A stretch of DNA of 5,999 bases, from the NCBI GenBank assembly GCA_018665505.1, contig JABJCS010000223.1:1-5999 (forward strand), written 5' to 3'. This stretch comes from Alphaproteobacteria bacterium (GTDB taxonomy: Bacteria; Pseudomonadota; Alphaproteobacteria; UBA8366). Of the stretch, positions 1 through 5,202 are shown piece by piece. The notes below the pieces were generated by a model, which saw nothing but the letters and a program-made list of their open reading frames with translations, did no database searches and was not told the DNA's origin. The number at the start of each line of letters is the position of its first letter. The stretch's first letter is position 1. A program made the translations under genes and the position numbers.

Positions 1-1
1 G

Positions 2-571
2 CCGATCCGACCGGAACGGATCGTCGATGAATTGCAAAAGGTTTTGCCGGAAGATGCGGTCATCGTCGCCGACCCTGGCACGCCCTGTCCGTATTTCTCG
101 GCCTATTATGAAATTCGCGATATCGGTCGCACCTTTATCAGCAATCGCGCCCATGGGGCGCTTGGCTTCGCCCTTCCGGCTGTTGTCGGGGCGTATTATG
201 GCCGTTCCGGTTCGAAATGCGTGGCGATTACGGGGGACGGTAGTTTCAGTATGTCGGTCGGTGAGTTGGAAACCATCAAACGCCTCGATATTCCCGTGAC
301 GATAGTAGTGATCTCAAACAGCGTGTTTGGTTGGATCAAGGCCGGACAGCGCAGCGGCTACGAAGGACGTTACTTCTCTGTCGACTTTACGCGCACGGAT
401 CATGCGGCTGTCGCGGAGGCCTATGGCATTAAAACCTGGACGGTGCGCGATCCGGCGGAATTGGGGCCGGCGCTCAAGGCGGCGGTTGAATTGGACAAAC
501 CGACATTGGTTGATGTGATCACCCAGCCGCTTCAGGAAGCACGCGCACCGGTCAGCGAATGGGTGGCGTGA
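2..571 (+). CDS. TPP-dependent enzyme, C-terminal part (acetolactate synthase / benzoylformate decarboxylase type); 5' end outside window
   Basis: The reading frame is open from base 2 to the TGA at 569-571, giving 189 residues of a protein that begins before the window; complete members of this family are about 550 residues. What is present is the C-terminal TPP-binding domain. A glycine-rich segment (AHGALGFALPA, about residues 50-60 of the fragment) leads into GDG (residues 78-80), the start of the diphosphate/metal-binding motif, which ends about 26 residues later at Ser105-Asn106. The aspartate of GDG and Asn106 are the expected metal ligands. The family's usual closing Asn-Asn is Ser-Asn here. 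These enzymes cleave or form carbon-carbon bonds next to a carbonyl, typically on 2-oxo acids, in the cytosol. The substrate cannot be told from this domain, because the specificity residues lie largely in the missing part. The TTG at 32 is internal, since the preceding codons also read as family sequence. Family assignment is firm; the exact enzyme is open. Confidence 0.85.
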   Translation, partial: PIRPERIVDELQKVLPEDAVIVADPGTPCPYFSAYYEIRDIGRTFISNRAHGALGFALPAVVGAYYGRSGSKCVAITGDGSFSMSVGELETIKRLDIPVTIVVISNSVFGWIKAGQRSGYEGRYFSVDFTRTDHAAVAEAYGIKTWTVRDPAELGPALKAAVELDKPTLVDVITQPLQEARAPVSEWVA

Positions 572-629
572 CGGTTCGGATGTGACGAGAAGCACAGACA
601 ATTGCTCGTGCGGCGAGCCAGATAGTCTC

Positions 630-635
630 TATAAT
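630..635 (+). promoter_or_regulatory. Candidate -10 box upstream of the CNB-EAL gene
   Basis: TATAAT, a perfect sigma-70 -10 consensus, lies in the 85-base gap after the TPP enzyme. No good -35 box sits 16-18 bases upstream; the nearest TTG-containing hexamer, TTGCTC at 602-607, is 22 bases away, which is too far. Transcription from here would begin near 642 and leave a leader of only about 15 bases, just enough for the AAGGA ribosome binding site at 645-649, seven bases before the ATG at 657. The position suits a separate promoter for the CNB-EAL gene and perhaps the amidase operon. The weak -35 leaves chance, or activator dependence, possible. Confidence 0.4.
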
Positions 636-656
636 GCCCGCCGAAAGGAATAATCG

Positions 657-1877
657 ATGCCGGAACAGATATACGCGCGTAACTTGAAGTCGGGCGATGT
701 CCTTTTTCAGGAAGGGGAGAAAGGGGACGACGCCTATATCGTCGAGACCGGCGCGGTTGAAATTTCGCTCGATCTTCCTTCTGGCAAGAAAGTTCTTGCG
801 ACCCTCGGGAAGGGAGAAATTATTGGCGAAATGTCGCTGATCGCCGACGCGCCGCGCTCCGCGACGGCCATTGCCGCCGAAGATTCCGAATTGCTCGTCT
901 TGAAACGAGACCGTCTGCTGAAGCCAATCGAAGCGGCGGACCCGATCATGCGGTTGATGATCCGAATGATCGTGGACCGGTTGCGTGACGCGCCGCGTTG
1001 GATGCGGGAAGGCGACAGCTCGATTCCTGAGATCAGCAAGGCGCGCAAATTGGCGTTTGACGAGGTCAGGGAGCTAGCACTCCGCCGCATTCAAATCGAA
1101 GGCGAAATGCGCCAAGCCATCGAGGTGCCGGAATTCGAACTTCACTATCAGCCGATCATCAATTTGAAGACCGGTATTCTATCCGGTTGCGAGGCGCTGA
1201 TGCGCTGGACCCATCCGGAGAGGGGATTTATCTCGCCGGGAGAATTTATTCCGTTGGCGGAAGAAACCGGCATGATCGTAGAGATGGGGCGTTGGGCGCT
1301 GGAAACGGGCCTGCGTGATCATTTAACGATGCTGGCGGCTTTCAAGAAATCCTTTCCCGATGAGAAGCCGCCGTTCATCAGCGTGAATGTCTCGGGACGG
1401 CAATTGTTCGAACTGTCGGAGATCGATGTATTGCGCGACATTATCGAGAAATCCAGTGTGGATCCGAAGCAGATCAAGTTGGAGATCACGGAAAGCTTGA
1501 TGGTGCATGATGCGGAACACGCGGCAGTGGCACTGGAGAAACTAAAAGAGTTGGGCATTCTGCTGGCCATCGACGATTTTGGCACCGGCTATTCCAGCCT
1601 CAGTTACCTACATCGTTTCCCCTTCGATACCTTGAAGATAGACCGTGCTTTCGTCGTCAACATGGCGAAGGACGATGCAAGCCGGAAGCTCGTGCGTGCC
1701 ATTGCCGGCATGGCCATCGATCTCGGCCTCGACATCGTCGCCGAGGGCATCGAAGAACAACACGAATACGATATTCTGGCCGAATACGGGTGCCATTACG
1801 GTCAGGGCTTCATGATGGCCCGTCCCAGCCCTATATCGAACAATATCGAATTGATCGAAAACGCCACCACCTGGTGA
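657..1877 (+). CDS. Cyclic-nucleotide-binding domain / EAL domain protein, probable c-di-GMP phosphodiesterase
   Basis: This 406-residue soluble protein starts at ATG 657 behind AAGGA (seven-base spacing). Residues about 5-110 form a CRP-type beta-roll domain. Its phosphate-binding cassette, GEM at 57-59 to PRSAT at 66-70, keeps the Glu and Arg that contact the ribose and phosphate of cAMP or cGMP in this family. A probably helical linker (about 95-150) leads to an EAL domain, about 155-395. The hallmark residues of active c-di-GMP phosphodiesterases are all present: Gln165, the EAL motif (Glu179-Leu181), Asn244, Glu276, Asp306-Asp307 in the loop DDFGTGYSS, Lys327, Glu363 and Gln383. There is no GGDEF domain, membrane segment or signal peptide. 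I infer that cNMP binding controls hydrolysis of c-di-GMP to pGpG, but the ligand is unknown and the CNB domain might serve only for dimerisation. Its stop lies 24 bases before the amidase operon, so co-transcription with it is plausible. Confidence 0.9.
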   Translation: MPEQIYARNLKSGDVLFQEGEKGDDAYIVETGAVEISLDLPSGKKVLATLGKGEIIGEMSLIADAPRSATAIAAEDSELLVLKRDRLLKPIEAADPIMRLMIRMIVDRLRDAPRWMREGDSSIPEISKARKLAFDEVRELALRRIQIEGEMRQAIEVPEFELHYQPIINLKTGILSGCEALMRWTHPERGFISPGEFIPLAEETGMIVEMGRWALETGLRDHLTMLAAFKKSFPDEKPPFISVNVSGRQLFELSEIDVLRDIIEKSSVDPKQIKLEITESLMVHDAEHAAVALEKLKELGILLAIDDFGTGYSSLSYLHRFPFDTLKIDRAFVVNMAKDDASRKLVRAIAGMAIDLGLDIVAEGIEEQHEYDILAEYGCHYGQGFMMARPSPISNNIELIENATTW

Positions 1878-1890
1878 GCTGCCGAAACAT

Positions 1891-1896
1891 GGGAGG
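1891..1896 (+). promoter_or_regulatory. Ribosome binding site for the TTG start at 1902
   Basis: GGGAGG ends five bases before TTG 1902. The nearby ATG at 1889 and GTG at 1897 are in other frames, so TTG is the only start in this frame with a Shine-Dalgarno sequence. The choice is confirmed by the downstream paralogue: counted from this TTG and from ATG 3533, the conserved Trp falls at residue 11 in both proteins. Confidence 0.7.
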
Positions 1897-1901
1897 GTGA
1901 A

Positions 1902-2111
1902 TTGGGCGACGATATTTCACATTTGAAGGAATGGGCGGCGCTCGCCCAAGGAATAGCTCCCGAGGCTGGGTCGGAGGATGGAATTCTGCGCGCTGTGTTG
2001 CGCCAGGATGCCCAGGCGCGCGACGCTGCGATGGCGTTGCCGTTCGAGACAGAGCCTGCTTCTTATACGCGTATGCTGGAGAAGATCGCCGATAAGGTGA
2101 CACCGAAATGA
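1902..2111 (+). CDS. Small GatC/AtzG-like accessory protein of amidase 1 (copy 1)
   Basis: This is a 69-residue hydrophilic protein without signal peptide or membrane segment. It aligns without a gap to the small protein at 3533-3739 (about 25 of 68 identical by eye). Shared landmarks are Glu10-Trp11, Gly23-Ser24, Arg30, Ala42-Ala43 and the C-terminal motif LPFE (46-49)-x-EPAS (51-54). Its stop overlaps the amidase start as ATGA, which suggests translational coupling. The length, the helix-then-extended-tail pattern, the Pro-rich EPA motif near the C-terminus and the position before an amidase recall AtzG, the partner of the 1-carboxybiuret hydrolase AtzE, and more distantly GatC of the tRNA amidotransferase. 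In those complexes the small subunit wraps round the amidase and stabilises it. That role is inference; the paralogy and coupling are seen directly. It could instead be an uncharacterised family unrelated to GatC. Confidence 0.75.
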   Translation: MGDDISHLKEWAALAQGIAPEAGSEDGILRAVLRQDAQARDAAMALPFETEPASYTRMLEKIADKVTPK

Positions 2112-3523
2112 GCGCCGACGATATTGCGGCCCTCACACTGGCGGACGCGGCGGAGAAGATCGCCGGTCGTGAGATATCTTCCCTCGAAGCGACGGAAGCC
2201 GCTCTGGACCGGATAGATCGTTACGGTGAAAAACTCCACGCCATTGTCCACTGCGACGAAGAGGCGGCGCTCGCCGGTGCTCGCAAGGCTGATGAGGAGT
2301 TGGCGTCGGGCAATGTCCGGGGCCCGCTCCACGGTGTGCCCTTAGCGCATAAGGACATGTACTACCGCGCCGGTTGGACGGCGGCTTGCGGTTCCAATAT
2401 CCTGGCGGGTTTTGTACCCGATGTGACCTCGACCGCGATCCAGCGGTTGGATGCGGCGGGTGCCCTTGATATCGCGCGGCTCAATATGGTGGAGTTCGCG
2501 TTCGGCCCGACAGGCCATAACGAGGTGGTGGGTACGCCGCGCAATCCTTGGAATACGGATTACATTACCGGTGGTTCGTCGAGCGGCTCCGGTGCTTCGG
2601 TTGCGGGGCGTTTGGTTTACGGCGCGCTCGGCTCGGACACTGGCGGCTCGATCCGCCTGCCGGCACAATGTTGCGGCCTTGCGGGTGTGAAGGGAACCTA
2701 CGGGCTTGTCAGCCGCTACGGTGCCATGCCGCTCTCCTATTCGCTCGATCATGTGGGACCATTGACACGCACCGTGAAAGACAGCGCTCTGATCTTGCAG
2801 GCTATAGCAGGGCATGATCCCAACGACGCCACGACAAGCCACCGCCCGGTGCCGAACTACCTCGACGGTATTGCGGACGGTGTGAAGGGTATGCGCATCG
2901 GTGTGCCGGAGAATCATTGCTACGACCCGGTCGAAGACGAAGTGCGAAACGCGCTTGAAGCCAGTCTTGAGGTATACCGCGAATTGGGTGCGGAGATCGT
3001 GCCGCTGCATGCGCAAAGTATCGAGCAGGCCAACCGCTTCGCCAACGTTGTCATGGCGACGGAGGCGGCCACATATCACAGTAAATGGGTGCGTGAGCGC
3101 CCGGGTGATTACGGGTCACAGACACTGAGCCGATTGCTGCCGGGTTTTTATTATTCCGCCACTCGATATATCGAAGGGTTGAACCTGCGCAGCCAAGTGC
3201 TTGCCGATTTTTGTGGCAGTGTGTTCGACAAGGTCGATATGCTACATGCACCGGTCATCCCCATCGAGATTCCCCGTATCGACCAAACCGATGTGGGTGC
3301 GCAACCAGGTTACATGAAATCCATTGCCTCGATTACGCACAACACCAGGGCGATCAATTTCCTCGGCTTGCCGACGGTCTCCGTGCCGTGCGGGTTCACG
3401 GCAAACGGTTTGCCGACCGGATTCCAACTGATTGGGCGACCTTTTGATGAGAAAACCTTATTGCGGGCCGGACACGCCTACGAGCGCGAGACGCTGTGGT
3501 GCGACCGAGCACCCGAACTCTAG
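2108..3523 (+). CDS. Amidase-signature family hydrolase 1
   Basis: This 471-residue cytosolic enzyme belongs to the amidase signature family, which hydrolyses amide bonds through a Ser-cisSer-Lys triad. The triad is visible: Lys82 in PLAHKDMYYRAG, cis-Ser157 at the start of SSSGSG after Gly155-Gly156, and nucleophile Ser181 in GSDTGGSIR. The spacings (75 and 24 residues) equal those of Staphylococcus aureus GatA (Lys79, Ser154, Ser178). The length is normal for the family. The ATG overlaps the stop of the small gene before it, with AAGGTGA at 2094-2100 as ribosome binding site. It is about 64% identical to amidase 2 downstream. It is unlikely to be GatA proper, since no gatB or ordinary gatC lies beside it. 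Residues after the nucleophile differ from amidase 2 (LPAQCCG against IPSYCNG), as do 301-316, so the substrates may differ. The substrate is unknown; a small amide or carbamoyl compound would be in keeping with AtzE-like relatives. Confidence 0.93.
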   Translation: MSADDIAALTLADAAEKIAGREISSLEATEAALDRIDRYGEKLHAIVHCDEEAALAGARKADEELASGNVRGPLHGVPLAHKDMYYRAGWTAACGSNILAGFVPDVTSTAIQRLDAAGALDIARLNMVEFAFGPTGHNEVVGTPRNPWNTDYITGGSSSGSGASVAGRLVYGALGSDTGGSIRLPAQCCGLAGVKGTYGLVSRYGAMPLSYSLDHVGPLTRTVKDSALILQAIAGHDPNDATTSHRPVPNYLDGIADGVKGMRIGVPENHCYDPVEDEVRNALEASLEVYRELGAEIVPLHAQSIEQANRFANVVMATEAATYHSKWVRERPGDYGSQTLSRLLPGFYYSATRYIEGLNLRSQVLADFCGSVFDKVDMLHAPVIPIEIPRIDQTDVGAQPGYMKSIASITHNTRAINFLGLPTVSVPCGFTANGLPTGFQLIGRPFDEKTLLRAGHAYERETLWCDRAPEL

Positions 3524-3527
3524 GAGG
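3522..3527 (+). promoter_or_regulatory. Ribosome binding site of small protein copy 2
   Basis: AGGAGG, a perfect Shine-Dalgarno sequence, overlaps the TAG stop of amidase 1 (3521-3523) and ends five bases before ATG 3533. Ribosomes ending amidase 1 would therefore finish on the site that starts the second cassette, tying the two cassettes into one operon. It is stronger than the site before copy 1, which also uses a TTG start, so the second cassette may be translated better. Confidence 0.8.
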
Positions 3528-3532
3528 AAACG

Positions 3533-3739
3533 ATGAGCGACAGTGACGAAGTCCTCCGCGAGTGGGCGAAGAAAGTTCAGCAGGTCGAGCCGGATCCCGG
3601 TTCCGCCAGCACTGTGTTTCGCAGGGTGAAACTGCACGAAGGTCAGGTGCGCGAAGCCGCTCGTGGTCTGCCATTCGAATCTGAACCGGCAAGTTTTCGA
3701 GGATTGCTCGACGGCAAGGCGAAGGGAGAGAAGGCATGA
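3533..3739 (+). CDS. Small GatC/AtzG-like accessory protein of amidase 2 (copy 2)
   Basis: This 68-residue protein starts at ATG 3533, nine bases after the stop of amidase 1, behind a perfect AGGAGG. Copy 2 carries LPFE (46-49)-x-EPAS (51-54) at the same residues as copy 1, and Glu10-Trp11 also matches. It ends in a Lys/Gly-rich tail from about residue 59 that differs from copy 1. Its stop overlaps the amidase 2 start as ATGA. The small proteins have diverged more than the amidases (about 37% against 64% identity), as might be expected if only the amidase-contacting motif is constrained, or if each has adapted to its own partner. The subunit role is inferred from gene coupling and from resemblance in size and motif to AtzG, whose own length is about 68 residues. 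No enzyme active site is evident. Confidence 0.78.
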   Translation: MSDSDEVLREWAKKVQQVEPDPGSASTVFRRVKLHEGQVREAARGLPFESEPASFRGLLDGKAKGEKA

Positions 3740-5151
3740 GTGCGGATGAGATCGCAGCGCTGAGCCTGACCGACGTCGCGGCCAAGATCGCGGCCAAGGA
3801 ATTGTCGGCCGTGGAGGCAACAGAAGCGGCGCTAGACCGGATCGCGCGCCATGGCGACACGCTGAATTGCATCGCCGACGTCAACCCCGAGGATGCGCTG
3901 GCGCAGGCCCGCAAGTCGGACGAGACCTTAGCAAAGGACGGCCCGTCGGGCCCACTGCATGGTGTGCCGTTGGCGCATAAGGACATGTATTACCGCGCCG
4001 GGCGGGTTAGCGCCTGTGGCTCGAAAATCCGAGCCGACTACGTGCCAGAGATTACGTCCACCGCGTTGGCGAAACTGGACGCGGCGGGAGCGCTGGAAGT
4101 CGCACGCTTGCAAATGGTCGAGTTTGCCACGGGGCCTACCGGCCACAATGAGATGGCCGGGACACCGCGCAATCCTTGGAATACCGAGCACATCACTGGC
4201 GGCTCGTCGAGCGGCTCTGGTTCCGCCGTTGCGGGGCGCCTCGTCTATGGTGCGCTTGGTTCGGATACCGGTGGCTCGATCCGTATTCCGTCTTATTGCA
4301 ATGGCCTTGTCGGCATGAAGGCGACCTATGGGCGGGTAAGCCGCTACGGCGCGATGCCGCTCTCGTTCAGTCTTGATCACGTTGGCCCACTCTGTCGCAC
4401 AGTGACCGATTGCGCAGTGATGACCCAGGCGGTGGCCGGTTACGATCCAGACGACCCCACGACCAGCCGCGAGCCGGTCGGCGATTACACCGCCGGGATC
4501 GAAGATGGCGTGAAGGGCCTCAGGCTCGGTGTGCCCGCCAACCATTTCTTCGACGATGTCGATGAGGAGGTCCGTGTCGCCATCGAGGCCAGTATCGAGG
4601 TCTATCGGAAATTGGGTGCGGAGATCGTCGAGATCGAAATACCCGGTATAGCCGACGGCTTCGCGCTCGGGGAGGTATTAGGGCGCGTCGAGGCGGCCAC
4701 ATATCACTCGACCAATCTGCGCGAACGCCCGCAAGATTACGGCACACAGACCCGTAACCGCTTGATGCAAGGATTTTACTATCCGGGGACGCGTTATATC
4801 GAAGCGCTGAATCTTCGGGGCCAATTATTGGCGCAATTCACCGAAGCGGTCTTCGATGTCGCTGATATGCTCATCGCGCCTTCAGTGCCGATTGCAGTGC
4901 CGACCATCGCGGAGACGGATATGAGTGCGAACCAAGGTTTCCTCGATATGATCGCCCGGTTCGGCTCCTGCACCCGCCCGTTCAATTTTCTTGGCTTGCC
5001 GGCGCTCGGTGTGCCGTGCGGATTTACGTCGAACGGTCTGCCGACTGGATATCAGATCGTCGGTCGCAGCTTCGATGAAGCGACATTGTTCAGGGCTGCA
5101 CGCGCGTATGAGCGGGAGACGGGCTGCACGGATAAGTCACCGGTGCTTTAA
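3736..5151 (+). CDS. Amidase-signature family hydrolase 2
   Basis: This is the second 471-residue amidase, collinear with amidase 1 throughout. Its triad is Lys82, cis-Ser157 and nucleophile Ser181, in the same motifs (PLAHKDMYYRAG, GGSSSGSG, GSDTGGSIR), so it should be catalytically competent. GGGAG at 3724-3728 precedes the ATG, which overlaps the small-gene stop. Conservation with amidase 1 is highest around 72-89, 127-184 and 201-219, the catalytic core. It is lowest at 43-50, 301-316 and 393-411, where only a few residues match. In this family the segments outside the signature core shape the substrate pocket, so I infer a related but distinct amide substrate. It is the last gene of the operon: it ends 51 bases before the convergent PrpF-family gene. 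General automatic labels such as GatA would mislead, because no GatB partner is present. Confidence 0.93.
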   Translation: MSADEIAALSLTDVAAKIAAKELSAVEATEAALDRIARHGDTLNCIADVNPEDALAQARKSDETLAKDGPSGPLHGVPLAHKDMYYRAGRVSACGSKIRADYVPEITSTALAKLDAAGALEVARLQMVEFATGPTGHNEMAGTPRNPWNTEHITGGSSSGSGSAVAGRLVYGALGSDTGGSIRIPSYCNGLVGMKATYGRVSRYGAMPLSFSLDHVGPLCRTVTDCAVMTQAVAGYDPDDPTTSREPVGDYTAGIEDGVKGLRLGVPANHFFDDVDEEVRVAIEASIEVYRKLGAEIVEIEIPGIADGFALGEVLGRVEAATYHSTNLRERPQDYGTQTRNRLMQGFYYPGTRYIEALNLRGQLLAQFTEAVFDVADMLIAPSVPIAVPTIAETDMSANQGFLDMIARFGSCTRPFNFLGLPALGVPCGFTSNGLPTGYQIVGRSFDEATLFRAARAYERETGCTDKSPVL

Positions 5152-5170
5152 ATCTAGGCTCGTGCTTCGA

Positions 5171-5189
5171 CATGCTCAGCATGAGCATG
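5171..5189. repeat. Perfect 8-bp hairpin, resembling an alphaproteobacterial extragenic palindrome
   Basis: CATGCTCA (5171-5178), loop GCA, then TGAGCATG (5182-5189) form a perfect inverted repeat in the gap between convergent genes. The surrounding sequence, GCTTCGACATGCTCAGCATG from 5164 on, resembles the CTTCGAC..GCTCAG.ATGAG element that I recall as dispersed in many copies through intergenic regions of alphaproteobacterial genomes. There is no T run on either side, so it is not a textbook intrinsic terminator, though it could protect 3' ends or stop both transcripts. Confidence 0.65.
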
Positions 5190-5202
5190 CGAGATTTCGC
5201 AT
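5187..5202. terminator. Second hairpin between convergent genes, possible 3'-end structure
   Basis: ATGCGA (5187-5192), loop GATT, then TCGCAT (5197-5202) form a perfect 6-bp stem directly next to the stop codon of the PrpF-family gene (5203-5205 on the minus strand). It shares bases 5187-5189 with the hairpin to its left, so the two cannot both form fully. No T tract follows on either strand, so terminator function is a guess from position. Confidence 0.35.

Larger units (their letters stand above)
1902..5151 (+). repeat. Tandem duplication of a two-gene cassette (small protein + amidase)
   Basis: Unit 1 is 1902-3523 and unit 2 is 3533-5151, head to tail with nine bases between. Each holds a small gene overlapping an amidase gene by ATGA. 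The amidases are offset by exactly 1628 bases with no gap in 471 codons; the small genes differ by one codon at the end. Third positions are widely changed, with longest exact matches of only about 17-20 bases (for example 3062-3079 against 4690-4707). The duplication is therefore old rather than recent or an assembly artefact. Confidence 0.9.

Noticed and set aside
27..299. ATG-started 90-codon frame on the plus strand
   Set aside because: It overlaps the TPP-enzyme frame out of phase and is rich in Arg and Ser with no recognisable motif.
604..618. GCTCG/CGAGC hairpin after the TPP enzyme as its terminator
   Set aside because: The stem is only five base pairs with a five-base loop and no T run follows, so it is within chance for GC-rich DNA.
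2342..3079. A 245-codon open frame antisense to amidase 1
   Set aside because: It lies codon-aligned opposite the amidase, and its length follows from the lack of TTA, CTA and TCA codons in that part of the sense gene. A similar antisense frame (3928-4545) lies opposite amidase 2; both share short matches only because the sense genes do. Neither has family features or a convincing start.
3396..3986. A 196-codon antisense frame across the end of amidase 1, small gene 2 and the start of amidase 2
   Set aside because: It crosses three well-supported genes on the other strand and its composition (Arg, Ser, Ala rich) is typical of a shadow frame.
2108..5151. Reading the amidases as GatA of the glutamyl-tRNA(Gln) amidotransferase
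   Set aside because: The triad spacing matches GatA, but this spacing is shared by the whole amidase family. Two copies side by side without gatB, each with its own unusual small partner, do not fit the tRNA amidotransferase.
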